NCBI GenBank assembly: GCA_949126835.1
Contig: OX421497.1
Span: 26,670,242 to 26,734,241, forward strand
Direction: 5' to 3'
DNA: 64,000 nt
From: Anisus vortex
Lineage: Eukaryota; Mollusca; Gastropoda; Planorbidae
The position numbers and the translations under genes were made by a program. The notes beneath the pieces are model-generated. The model was not told the DNA's origin and did not search any database. It saw only the letters and a program-made list of their open reading frames with translations. Below, one piece after another: positions 14,002-29,000 of the stretch; the first letter of the stretch is position 1, and every line of letters begins with the position of its first letter.

Positions 14002-17000
14002 TATTGATATACTATATCATATTATGATTAGTTTCAATAAATATGGCAATAATTATTTTATAAGTACATGTATTCCAATGAATTTTTTTTCAAATCTATT
14101 AATTAGATCCTCAGCCTAACAACTAACTCCTTTTAATTACAAAATAATATGTTTTTGTCAGATTGTTATTCAAGCTGGGATGGGATCAACACCGCTCACG
14201 TTTCAAATCCCTGTCTTTAATCCACCAACTATAGAGTCCACTGAAATCATATATATCTTTGAGTCTCAACAGAAAAACGAACATGTAGTAGATATTAAAG
14301 CTTCTACGTCTACACCTTATACTACTTTGAATTACAGTATCGTAGGTAAATCATATTTCAAATATATAGGTCTACGATTAAGATCAAAGTATAGTAGGGG
14401 TTTTTACCAAAATGTAGATTCTAAGTCAGCTATTATTGGATAAGTTCTGTTAAAGTTAAAGCAACAGACATTTTCTATAGAAAATTATATTTTGCTAATT
14501 TTCTTAAAAGCATTCCATTGTTTTGTTTACTTTCATTAATTATATTGTAATATAATATTTTTGAACTAGGCATATCCCGATAGGGGGCCGGGCTTTATTA
14601 GGGTTAGTCCCCTACCTTGAATCGTGGTGTTGAAACTGCAAGGATGTCCGACCTTACAGTGTTACAGTAGCTAAAAATATCAACAAATAGTTTTTGAAAA
14701 CATCGAAGCAGTTTAATATACAATAAAGATACGAAATAATTTGAAAAATTAGGCTTCTTGTCATTTTACAATGTATGTCATTGGGCTTAACTAAAAAACA
14801 ACACAATATGTTTTCCTTTATCTTTATTACGTAAAAATTGAGTAGGTTTACATGTTGACCACAAGTGGACCAGTAAAAATATTTATTAAAAAATTGACTA
14901 GTATAGTTCTCCAATGTTGCATTACCTTATTGTTTTCAGAAGGAAACATAAACAATATGTTCGCAATCAACTCCAACAATGGAACTGTAATAATCAACAA
15001 TGATCTGAGAAGTGTCAATAATGACTCTTACACCTTAACTATACAGGTATATTCAAAAATTAATTAATTAATTAAGAGTGGTCGTGTTGTTGTTTTTTTG
15101 TTTTTGTTTTTTGTAATCTTTAATACATTATGGATTTCGAGCATATAAAAATCAGTGTACTTTTGAAAATTTTAGGGACCTATGTAAATGTATTGGCTAT
15201 TGTTATGGTCTAGATTCTCTAGATGGTCTAGGTTTAAGCCTATTCAAAATATTCAAAATTTTAATGCAGTGTTAAGTTTAAACAAAAAAAAGCTATATTA
15301 TAAGTATTAAATAGATGTTTACATTAATGCGCATCAGATTATTTTATATGTGCCCTAAAGGAAGTTAACGTAATAGCAGATAAGATAAGATAAAGTTTGA
15401 GTATGCAATAATTAGCATAATGTATTATATTTGTTATTGCTTTTTTGTCAGGTGAAGGACAGCAGAAGTGAACTGATAACAGGAACTTTTATAAGCATTC
15501 AACTATTACCAGTGTGCAATTTAACTCTCTCCACTAATGTGCCATATGTGGACATCCAAACTTGTTTTATCGTTGGAACAATACAGTGTCGTCACTCGAT
15601 TAACGCCCTTGCTTTGCCGAATATAACATGTAAGTTTAAGGCTTTCTTTTTATATAGATATATAATGCAAAGATCGCTTATTATCCAAAACGCTGATGAA
15701 GTTAGGCTATGTTGGCTTCTTTCCCGAGATATAAAAGATCCCTCATTATTCAGAACAATAAGGACTTGTTCAAAAACATCGATTACAGTTGGAACTCTAC
15801 ACAGCTTCGCAAGTTGAATAGCCATATGTAATGTATTTTTGTTAAATATTAAAAGAAATTTTCCATCTTAATCACTTATGCACAAAACTGATACCAGTTT
15901 TGCCTAAAAAAAAATACATGCAACATATAAATTAGATATATCAGTGATATGCCCTGAGTCAATAATATATTCGATAACCAAAGCAATATATATATCCATG
16001 CATCCCGTATTTCTGCCTATGTATGTATTATTTCTAGTTCAGTTGTTAATTTCAGTGATGCAGAATGCATAGACCGGGGGTCGGCAGCCTACAAAACGTG
16101 TGCCAAACCTGGCACACAGAGCAATTGTTAATGAAATGGTTACCATAAAACTGGATTTTTATAAAGAAATAATAAGTAATCGGTAATTGATAAGTCTTAA
16201 CGTGTATGCATGCATAAAAGTTCACAAGAAAAAACATTTCCGGTCGAATTCGATCATTTTATTCGAAACATGTCTGTGTGCTGGGTTACTGGTTGTACGA
16301 ACATTTGTTGGGGATTAAAATTTCTTTCATTTCCAAAACATGTTTACAAAGGAAAACAATGCATTGTGAAAGTCAGAAGTGAAATTTCACATTTTTATAA
16401 TATTAAACGTATTGCTTAATGCAAAAGAGTTTTTGTTAATCGATTTTATGAATACGAATTTTTTTTTCAACAACCTATAACTCTTGACTAATTTATTTTA
16501 TAAACAAGCTACATGCGACTAACACTTGAGTATTAATTATCGCCTACTCACTTTTGATGTTAAAAACGGATTCCTCATAACTAATATTGTATCCTTTGTA
16601 TAATTCTAAAAGACTAGAACTAGCCGTCGAGGTTGAAATCAACTGTCAATAACCAGCAAAAGCATGCTTTTTTGTTTACGGAAATGCCTAAAATAATTTA
16701 ATATTTAAAAATAGAACCGGAAGTTCACGATCGCACCAGTTTAAAAGGCCACGCCTAATTAAGACTTGTCAATAGTTATATTACAAAACTCAACTTGTTA
16801 TCTTGACTATAATAACATTAGTAAACTTAAATTTAATTAAAGGGAGATAATTGATCCATTTTCTTTGAGTTGATATTTTTAAGGTTTTAACATTACATTC
16901 TCTACCAGTAGGCCTACTCGGCTACTATCATTACTCACGCATCCATACCTTTTTAATAATTATGTTGCCTATTTACTCACTACAAGCGATAGTTTTAGTT

Positions 17001-20000
17001 AGGCTGACATTACATTTTAGCAGATCACATTTTAGCAGTGGCAAGCATTAACTCTACTAATTAAATAAATCTTGTTGTACATTTACCATAAATGTAGTCT
17101 AATAGGTGAATAAAACAGTTTCAACTTTTTTTTTATTTAAAATGCAAAAAAATAATAATAATAATAAATGATAATGACAAACACATTTTTTTTTACATTA
17201 TATAGCCTATAAAAAAACAACTTACTGTTTTTCCCCTTTTTTTTTTACATTTGACAAATTTTCATTGTGAGATGGGAAATAAATCAAGGTTTTAGGCTCT
17301 GCCACATAATTCAGGATTGACTTTTAGAATTTAACATGAATATTAAAACTTTTTTTTTTTAAATAATTTTAATTTATAAGTTTTATTATTATTAGGCCAG
17401 TTGTTTCTGTTGTTTCGGAAAGGTTGGTTGAAAAATGTTGGTTTTACAAACGGAATTGGGTTTTAGGGCCTCATCAGAATCAAGTTGAATTCTCGACAAA
17501 ATCCGGGTTTAGCCAATCCGAGTTTCAGATTCTCAAGTAGGCCAACCCAATTCTGAAAGCGTTGGGTGAAAGTACATAATTTTTCTTTTATTAATTTAAT
17601 AACTAACAGTTTTTTTTTGTGCATGGTTTCTCTGAAAAGCACCTTTACTTTGAGGCTGAATGAAAAAAAACAAGTATACTTCTTAAAAGTTTGCCGACCC
17701 TTGGTATAGACCGCATAAAGCCCTTTTGCATTGGTTGACGTTCCACTGGTTGCTTCTACATTATTGCAATAGATTTATAAAAAGCCCAACACAAAAGATA
17801 GCTAGTAAAATTAGGTATTTTAAAATCTTGAGAGAAATCCTTCGATAATCTTTAGTAAAGATTTCCGAGTGAAATAGCACTGTTTGTATTTCTTAATACA
17901 AAAATGTCTTTGTTTAATTTGGCTGAAATGACCCGTGTATCCTGGAAATGGATGTTTGTTATAGCAATTCATCTCCTAAAGTCCTAAACTTTTGGAAAAT
18001 CAACAATCTATATATGCCATATTCCTAAATCATGTGTCAATTTAATCAAATAAGCTTAATATTTTTGAGTAGCAATCAAATACAAAAGAAAAAAATAAAC
18101 ATTTGCAATTTTCTTTCTCTAAATTAGATCTATAGAATCCAAAATTAAATTATTTTACCCGTATAGTATGGCTTCAAAAAGCCATTTTAATTATACATAA
18201 ATAATGTACGTTTATAAATATATATGCTTATATATATAGATTTTGTATGTTGTTTTTTTTCTTCTATCTACATATGCTGCAGTTGGACAATACGAATATA
18301 GCAATGTCTCTGTTTATACCAATGGAAGCATATCTTTATGTGGCAACTTTTCACCACAGTTTGATAGTGTATCAGCAACTTTCAATGTGTCATATAACGG
18401 TTTTCATGTTACTGTGGCCATAAAGTTCACAGCGATTTCTGGTATTTGGTTAATACATTTATGTATATGTGTATATATATGTATGTATATATAATGCCTT
18501 TCTTTTAAATTAAATAGGCCTAAATAAATACAAATCAAGGTATTTTGAGATTATAGTTTTTTTTTACTGGATTACTAATATTTTATTGTATTTAATTTAT
18601 TATAAATCATAATATATTTTTTTAGTAGCATGACTTGTTTAAACATTTAAATTTTTATAAAAGTTAAAATGTAAATATATATGTTTATGTTCCATCCATC
18701 AAATACTCACACATAATATTGTTCTTACTACAGGATGTTATGGTGGCATCAACGGTCTGTGCATTCAGTTATTAGATAATGAACTGGCAGGCATGACTTG
18801 CCAAAGTCCATTAGCTCAATGTGTCTATTCGTCTTGTGACACTTGTTCAACAGTGACTGGACCTCCTAACATGACAATATCACCTCAATCTACATACACA
18901 ACATTAACAACTGAAACTACATACACTACAGCAGTAAGTGAACATTTCACAACAGTACCTGTACCTTCCACCACAACACCAGACATTGCACCCACAACCA
19001 CTGTCATTGCATCAAATATGACGACTAGACCTATAACAAACACACCAACGGGAATACCTACAACGACTATTTCATTAACAATACCTACACTCAACTCATC
19101 AATAATTGAGCCTCTAACCACAAAATCTATCGACATTTCCATATCTACCTTGTCTTCCACCTCGACAACACCAGAACTTATTGCCACTACAAACATTTTA
19201 ACACTTGATACAACAACAGATACAGCTACAAATATACAAACAGCCACAGGAACGGCGACATTAGATTTATACAGTACAGAAGTCGGTTATTCCTCAAACA
19301 TATATGTATCTACTACCTTCTTCTCGACACCTGAATTTAGAAACGAAAATACAGAAACAACAAACACAACAACAGACACAACAACAGACACAACAACAGA
19401 CAAATCCACAGACACAACAACAGACAAAACCACAGACACAACAACAGACAAAACCACAGACACAACAACAGACACAACATCTAATACAACAAATACACCA
19501 ATAGGTACAACAACAGACACAACAACACCTACACCAATAGATACAGCAACAGACAAAACAAATGACGAAACAACATACACGCCACCATACATAACAATTA
19601 CCACAATAACAGTTACTACGTCCGATATAACAACAGGTACTTCAACAGATGCAAACACGGACACAGCAACAGTCATAACAACGGACACAGCAACAGTCAT
19701 AACAAAGGATACAAAAACAGATATAACAACTGACACAACCACAATTGCATACACTTTACCCTTTCTAAATACTACAAACATAACTGTTTCTACTACGCCT
19801 GTAATCTTGACAACACATGAACTTATGAGTACACCAACAGGTACAACATCAGACACAACACCAGACACAACAAAAGACATTTCATCAACAACAACTACAC
19901 CAGCAACAACAACCTACACTACACCCTTTCTAAATGCTACAAACGTAACTGTTTCTTCTACTCCTGTCATCTTGACATCAACTGAACTTACAGACACAAC

Positions 20001-23000
20001 AACAGACACAACAACAACTACACCAGCAGCAACAACTACACCAACAGCCACAACAACACCAGAAGCAACAACTACACCAACAACAACTACACCAACAGCA
20101 ACAATAACGCCAACAGCAACAACTACACCAGCAGTAACAACTACAACAGCAGTAACAACTACACCAACAGCAACAACAACACCAGAAGCAACAACTACAC
20201 CAACAGCAACAACAACACCAGAAGCAACAACTACACCAGCAGTAACAACTACAACAGCAGTAACAATTACACCAACAACTACACCAGCAGCAACAACTAC
20301 ACCAGCAGCAACAACTACACCAGCAATAACAACTACACCAGCAGTAACAACTACTCCATCAGCAACAATTACACCATCAACAACAACTGCCTACACTACA
20401 TCAAATCCTAATGCTACAAACGTAACCGTTTCTTCTACTCCTGTCATCATGACAACAACTGAACTTAGAGACACAACAACAGACACACCAACAACTTCTT
20501 CAAGTGCACACACTACAGCAGTAACTAATCCTACAAACATAAGTACTACAAGTATTTCTGCCAACACAACAGCAGCAACTGAAACTATAGACACAACAAT
20601 AGCAACGTCACCTGCAGACACAACTACAGTAAGAGTTGGTTTTTCTAATTTGTTTTTAATTTAATCACATACTCATTAAAGTTTAATGGAAACAATCTCT
20701 GCTTATATTGAGACCCAAACAATGCATTGCTTTTAAATGATATGAATGAATGAAATTTTCAAATGTTTAGAAATTAGTATAAGAAAAATATTCAAGATAG
20801 GCCTACTTAAAAAAAAAATTATACATTTGATAATTGCAAAGGTAACAGAATGGGTTAATCCTATTTTAATTTCAACTAATGGAAATTATTTTTAAGAATA
20901 CCTATTCATCAACATTGAATACATCAATTGGATATCAATCTGATTCTACAAAAAATACTGCATCATCTACAATAGCAACTTCGTCCTCAAATTCTGTGGG
21001 TAAGAACAAATGATTCCTGATTTATACTTTGTATTCTTCATAATATGGAAACAATGGTAGATCTGCTCGACTAGACTAGTATATTATTGTTAAAATTGAT
21101 ATGCAACCTAAAACATAGAAAAGCTATAGAAAATATAAAAGTTCTCATTAGTTTACATATCTCAACAAACATAAAATCCCAAGATGTATGTTAATACATT
21201 TTTTTAAATTGTAAATATTGACTATTGGCAAAACAGTATCTTATGTCTAGTTATATCTCTTATCGTACATGTTTCTGACGTTTCTTCTTTTGATAACTAA
21301 GATAATTGCATTCTGCGATTCCCCTTTTCAAGGTTTTAATTACTGTTCAATTGTTGGCTTTTTTTCATTTGTAATAGATTGTTAGTGCTATTTTTCTAAG
21401 TTATAATTTAATGCTTTGTGTAATAGTATGCCTCCTACTTTGCGGTTTGCTTTTGTATTCGATTGTCATGAAGTCCTTTCAAATGAAGCAGAAATTAATT
21501 TGTACACAATTAAGTAATTAATTAGTGTGCTATCTTAGTAGTATAGGCGCTTTGTTAATTCCCCTTAAATCGTCATAAATAGCAGGTTTCTCCCTCACCA
21601 CACATATTGGAATGGGAAGAAAGGGGAGGGGGAGACGGCATGCCCATTGCATTGCTGTGTTGACCTACAAGCCTTTGTGCTCTCCCTTCTTGAAAAGCCA
21701 CCTGGGACGGCTGCGGTCATCTCATTATCACTATTGTGAGCTATTGTAAACATAGACCTCACCTAGCTTGCTTATGATATGTTGGAACAATAGAGAATTA
21801 GACCAACAAGCCAATAGTGTTGTGCGGGCGTTGTGACGTCTTGGGCAGTAGGCCTACCATTGCACGGAGCCTGTCCACGCTCAGATAGTGCTTGCGACAT
21901 CTTGCACCCTGTTGGCCACACCATCCCCTGTCACAACATTACACCGATTGGGTCTAAGTTTAATGATTTAACAATTCTTGTTATATTTAAAATATTGTCA
22001 GTTGTGAATAATTACTAGCAAATGTTATGTCTCGCTGTTTAGGTTGGGCAGTTTATCTTTAATGACTTTTTAATACCCTTGACGAATCCTGGACTTTCCA
22101 CTAATGACTGGCCTAACTTTCAACTAAGAGAAAATACAGACAGACAGAAGGAACGATATCTGAGTTTTTATTATGTTTTTCAGTAGGCATTGGTGACTCG
22201 AGACATAGGGGCTACATATTAAAAACAAAACCCATTTAGACACTTTCTATTTACCAGAATATATATTTTTTTAATGAGCTTAATTTTTTTTTTAAAGGAC
22301 CTAAAGTCTGTCCTAGTGTTGTAGAGACTTTGGGAATTAAATTTGAAATGACATCAATAGATGAGTTCGCTAAAGTTGGATGTCCTGAAAACTTTACAGG
22401 TAAAGTTTATTGATTGGCTACATTTTATCTGGGACACCTAATCACGAGAACTTGGTCCACAAAGGCTATTTGTCAATGTGCATTGCACAAACTGCACTAT
22501 CCATTGCAATTACATTAATTTAAGAAAATCTTTGATTGTTTAACAAATATTTAGTAGGCCTACATTTTTTTAAATATAAAAAGTAAAATTTCTTATATAG
22601 CCTATATTTAAAATCATTAAGACCACATGTCATAGACTAGATTGTAGACTCTATTTCTATTCTGTGATTTATATATGCTACCAGATTTCTTTTACAGAAA
22701 AATAATTTCATTTATTAAATCAGAATTCAAAAAAGAACAATCAGGCTCTGAGCTATTATTTTATTTAATCTTGTTCATAAGCTCTTGTATACTGGATTGG
22801 TTGGAGTAATTTTTTTACATTTAATTATTGCTTTATAGTAATTATTTACTATAATTTAAAACTATTTAAGAAAATACCATATTTTTTTACAAATATAATT
22901 TTTTTTATCTATAGACATTGTTGTTTTGTTTTTTTATTTAAAGTAAACAATATAAATGCACTTAAAAATGTATTGACACTTCTACAGGTGAAGTTTGGAG

Positions 23001-26000
23001 ACTTTGCACAAAAACGGGGGCATGGGGCTCATTTAATCTAAATAATTGTACCAGGCGTGCATTTACAGAAGCTATAACAGAGGTAACTAATATAAAACTG
23101 TAACTTTGTGAGGAATTAAACTTAAATGGTCTTCAAAATGAATAGGCTTTATAGTATTTAATATTTGCTTCCATTTATTTATCTCATTTAAAATAAAAAA
23201 ATGTCTTTCAGGCCCAGAATCTAAATAGTAGCTCATTGAATTCATCACAAGTGAATAAAATTTTCTCTACTGTCATTGATAGTTTCAAAACAAATACTGA
23301 GATCATTTCAGGAGATATAAAATCTGTTATGAATATTTTAACAATAGTTGCAAAAGCCTTTGGCAGCTCAGAAACTGCCATGGAAGTAACGACATTGCAG
23401 GTCAGATTTATATTTTTTTGTACTAATTTGTCTTTAGAAATTTAGCAAAAAAATTGTTTAATGTTTAGCTTTGAAGAATATATTTTGCAGATATTTGAAA
23501 TATAAACTGTTAGCTCTTAAAAATGATATTAGCATCGCCATGTTAAATTATGATTTGAATTTATAAATATTATCTCCATTATTTTATCTGTCATTCTTTC
23601 ACACATTCTTTTATTTGAAAACATATATTACAGGCTGTGGCAAATATTTCAGACCAGCTTATGTCAGCTAATAATTCTGCATGGTCTGATGTGTTAGATC
23701 AAGCCACAATACTCCTGGATTCCATGGAAATGATGACATCATCTGCACTAAAGTCTATAAAGAATGAGACAGCTATAACTACTCAAAATATTGGTAGGCC
23801 AAATTATTTTTTATTAAAACTGCAGCTGCCTTCAAAGCACACATTCATTTTAATAAGAAGCCTTATTTTTATCCCTTACTAAGAAAAATGTAATGTTAAA
23901 GCAAGTAACAATAGATCTAAATATGTATTTACCTGCAATATTTAGTAAATGTATACAAATAAAAAACGTTTAGTATATTTAATCTCTTTAAAATTTCAGG
24001 AATAAATATGAAGACATTTTCTACTAATATTGATTTTGAGAGCAGTCAGTTTCATGAATGGGAAAATGAAAATGTTGATGGAGTTTTCATTCCCAGTAAT
24101 GGCAATGCAAGTAGGTTAATACAATGGAATATTATGTAATTTCAAAAACATTTTTTTTTAACTAAGTCTGAAAAATTCTACAACTCAACTTGTGCATTTG
24201 AAATTAAATGAAAAGAACTACAATGCTTTATATCTTTTTAATAATTTACTCCCAAATTTAATAAGTCTAGTAGACAATAACAATTGGCCACAATAACACT
24301 ATAGAAAATAACATATTAGATTTACTTTTCAAAGGCTTACCATTATATACAAATTCACAAAGTGTATATTGGACTAATACAGCTTTTTAAAAAAACATTT
24401 ACTATGTTACACTCATATTGGAAATCAAATCGCACTCATCTTAAATAAGATAAATCATTGCAGTCTTAAACCAGCTTTAAAAAAAAAAGTGTATTGGGCC
24501 TATAAGATTTTCGATTGTATAACTAGAACATGTCTTCACTACTAAATGACTAATGACTGCTAATTGTAACTTTTGTATCTATTACTGCAGGCATGAATTA
24601 TTCAATCATTGTATACAAAAGTATGGCTCAGTATGTCAAGCTTGATCAATCTCTACAAGAAAAGTAAGAAATAACAAGAATACTTTTGTTAACTACGTGC
24701 ATATTTTATTCATAAGAATTGACATTATTATTAAATATAATAGTTACAAAATTATATCATCACATGGAGAAAATGGATGTTTCTAATAACCATTTATTAT
24801 TCTTTAGAAGATTCTGAGTTGTTACGCAATCTTCACTTGCAACATATTTTTCTAGAATCCTTTTTTTAAATAAAATTTTTGTGGTTTTTTATTTTACTAG
24901 ACGTTACTTATCAAGTATATTAAATACTAAATGGAAAAAAAAATGAATTTAGCAAGAAAATTTACAGAAAAAAAATATTTTTTTAATATCATAATTGAGA
25001 CAAAAATTGAAACCGTAACACAAGTACATTTTGAAATTTCATGGAACATATACAATATTTTACATTTATTTAACTGAAAACATTATATTCGTAATTACTT
25101 TATATCTAAAGGGCCATTGTCTATTTATTTATTCTAATCACTTTTTGTTAGTCACTGGCTAAAAATCAAGTCCTAATATCCACCTATGAAAAAAAAAGGA
25201 AAGAGTAACCCTTGTAAAACATAATGTCACCTTTATTGACTTGTAACTATACAAACAATATTGGGACTTTATATTTGAAAAAAAAAGTATAGATTTATTA
25301 TGCAAGTCACATAATAATCATAAAAAATTTTATATATACATGAGAGCCACATAGAAAGAAAAATCAAAATCACATTTTTACCTTTTCAAACTAGCAAAAC
25401 TGCATGATAGAATTTAACTAAAGCAATGTATATAATGTAAATATGTACTAATATTATTTACACAGATACCATGAATCCATTAGTCTGTTGAATAAAACTG
25501 TCAACTCTCATATAATAAGTATTACAGTTCAAAGAAGAGACAGCAATCAGCCTGTAAAAATTACATTCGCCTTTTTAAATGTATGTTGTTGTTTTTTTCA
25601 TGTTTTTCTATTAATTAATTTATTACTATAATATAGACAAATGCTCTATTTAATTATACAGAGTTCATTCTTATAACATTTAGATTTAAGTTCATGTGCA
25701 TTCAAATATTTTTTTATATAGAATAATCTTCAGAACTCAACACAACATTATCTGAATGTGTAATACATAAAGTATGTCCTGAACTATTTTGCATTAGAGA
25801 ATTGTTATATTTTTATTAGCAATATAATTTAATCTATACAAACGTTGATCTTTAAAAACATTTCTCTTCTCTCAGAAAACATATTATTCTGATCCGGTCT
25901 GTGCTTTTCTCAACACGTCTGTTAAGTAAATAGATTTTGTTTTTTTTCTATTAATTATTTAAAATACTATATGCTACTATAAGAAATAAATTATGTGGTT

Positions 26001-29000
26001 TTGTTTCCCCACCTTGAAATTTTAAGCTTTCATTACATTGTACAGTGAAAGTGGTCTCTGGTCGACCTATGGATGTACAACTGAGACTGACACCAGTGGT
26101 AACATTGTTTGCAGCTGTAATCATCTGACCAATTTCGCTGTCCTTATGAGTATTACTGATGCGGTAAAAATAAAATTACTTACATTTCCGGAAATACTCA
26201 TTCATTTTTTTTTATTTGGAAAAAAAAATTAACTATTTTTTTGAGATTAAAAGAAAACAAAAACATAATTAACATACACAGACATTTATCGGCTTTATAA
26301 GGATATGATAACTTTATTATTTTTAATTTGTTCTATGTAATTTAATTTTATTGCAGCTTTTAGGATTTACTGGTTGAAGTTTGAAATATGACAAACTAAC
26401 ATAATCAATAAAATATCTTAATGTTGAAAGATTAAGTGTCTGTAAATGTATACAATTGATTTTTTATTATAATTAGCTCAATACTTCTTTGTAAATGTCA
26501 ATTAATGTTTGTTTTTTCAGACAAGTGAAAAAGATAACGAAATACTTAACATCATTACCTATATTGGTTGCAGCATCTCTATATTTTGTCTAACGTTAAC
26601 TATTGTTATTTATCTAGCACTGTGGAAGTAAGTAAAAAATTTTGAATAATATCTTTGTCTAAATTTTTCTTAACTTATTTAGTTTTACTATTGTGCACTA
26701 TTCAGGCATAAGAGCTAGAAGAATAAGACCATTACTAGACATTTTTCTACAATTTGTTTTGCAGGTATGTTAAAAATGAACGCTCAGTACTACATATTAA
26801 TCTTAGTATTTGTCTCATCATTGGTTATATTGTGTTTCTGGCTGGTGTAGATAAGACTGAAGATGAGGTAATTGGCTCACCATGGATTTTCATTTTTTAA
26901 TATCTCTTCATTAGGAGTTATTATGTTTAAAGATAGCAATAATTTTACAAAACATAAGACTTTTGGTTTTTAAATGAACACTTTAAAAATTGCTGTAATA
27001 ATATTGGAGATGGAGATGGCCTAATCAAAAACGCAGATGAGCACGCATATCGTAGCCAAATAGACACTATCGTGAGCTGGTGTAGCCAGAACAACTTACA
27101 CCTTAATGTATCGAAGACAAAAGAAATGATCATAGATTTTAGGAGAAACGAACCCCCACCCCCACCCTTGGTTATACAGGGATCAAATGTAGAACGAGTT
27201 TATGATTTTAAGTTTCTTGGCACTGTCTTATCCAATGAACTAACATGGGATATTAACTGCACTGATATCCTTAAGAAAGCAAGGCAGAGAATGTATTTTC
27301 TTAGAAAGCTGAAGTCCTGTGGGGTCAATAAAGTGATAATGACTAATTTCTATAGGGCTATTATTGAAAGCATACTGACAAGATCTATTGAAGTTTGGTT
27401 CGACAGGCTACCTGTAGTTAATTTACACAAGCTAGAATCAGTTGTCAAAAATGCAGAAAAAATTATTGGCACTAACCTTAAGTCGTTAGAAACATTATAC
27501 CAAGAGCGCTTAACAGGTAAAATGACTAACATTATGAAGGATAAATCCCACCCCTCGAGACACTATTTTGAATTTCTTCCACATGGCCGTCGCCTCCGGG
27601 CATTTAGAGGTAGCAGCAGATTTGTTAACAGCTGCTATCCGCAAGCAGTTAAACTGTTCAATAATACAAGACAGAAGCGTCTTATAAGATCATAATTGTA
27701 ATAATTTTCCTCATATTCTGTATATTATCATAATGTACATTTCATTAATTTTCATTGTTGTGTCTTACTATTATTGTAATGTAATTTTCTTTTTTTGTAG
27801 ATGTCACATTCAACATCACATATTTTCGATGTAAAACGCATTGACTGAATAAAATTGAATTGAATTGAGGATTGAATTGATGATATTATATATGTGATGA
27901 AAGAAAACAACAAGTTAACTTTTAATGAAGAATAAATTTAGTTGTAAAACTAATTTGAACAGTTAAATATTTGCTGAATTTATTAAAATAACTATAAATG
28001 CATAAAATATAACCAATAAATTTCTGTTTTTTAAATTAGTCATAATAAATCTTAGACAAATTTAATGTTCAACATAAAATTCATCCCATTGTTCACTAGA
28101 AAATATGTTTTACAATTTATTTTGGAAAGTTTCCTCAAGTCATAAATTGAATGTTTGTCTTTGATGCAGGTAGGGTGTAAAGTTGTTGCAGCTCTACTTC
28201 ATTACTTCTTTCTTACTGTGTTCTTCATGATGCTTGCTGAAGGAGTGGAAATAATTAAATCAGTTTCTTTTGTATTCACTGCAACATCAATTTTGCGGTA
28301 TCTTTTGGTGGGAGCATATGGTAATAAACATTTGTATCTATTTTGCTAAATTTACATTTTTTAAATAAATACTTTGAAATATTTTGATTCCAACTCAATT
28401 TTTTAAATGTCATATTGTCTGCTTCATAACTCTACAAGTCTATTCATTGTAAAATTTAAGCTTTAAGTTTCATAAATTTTTGAATGTATAGATTCTATGT
28501 CATACAGTATCATAATGTGAACAAGTAGCTGAGCGGCAGATTGCTCAACTGACACTGAGTTTGAATCCTAGTGAAATCTTAGATTTTTTCCCTTATGTGG
28601 AGAGTGTCGATGAGTCTTTTTAGTTCTGATGGGTACTTGACAGAAGTTGGGGATAATAAACGAGACTTGGCATTGTGCTGGCCACACAATAGGCCTACTA
28701 AAATATGCCATGGCTATGAATTTTCATACATCGTCAAAATGATGTAGATCAGATTAGTTTGACAAAGTAGCCTACTTTAATTTTACTTACTTACTGTCTG
28801 TGTAGTCTTTTTAAAACTTTCAAAAAAACTCACAATTTGTTTTGGCTATTGCCTATATTATGTTTAATAATAATTGCAAAGAAATATGTTGTCATTACAT
28901 TCAAAAATATTACCCAATCACCTTTTTCTATTCAATGGCCATATTTTGAGCTCTATTATCAAGTTTCTTTGTCTCATTATACTATTTGTAAATACTTCTT

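Noticed and set aside
15431..15817. A 128-codon single-exon gene
   Set aside because: Only 15452-15629 is exonic (receptor exon 10); the rest reads through the donor GTAAGT into intron.
18885..20621. Minus-strand Val-rich frames
   Set aside because: These are antisense shadows of the Thr-rich mucin exon (ACA/ACT read backwards gives TGT/AGT-type Val and Ser codons).
27072..27695. Host gene encoding a 207-residue protein
   Set aside because: The sequence is a reverse transcriptase C-terminus with a LINE-type tail lying in an intron; it is a truncated retrotransposon.
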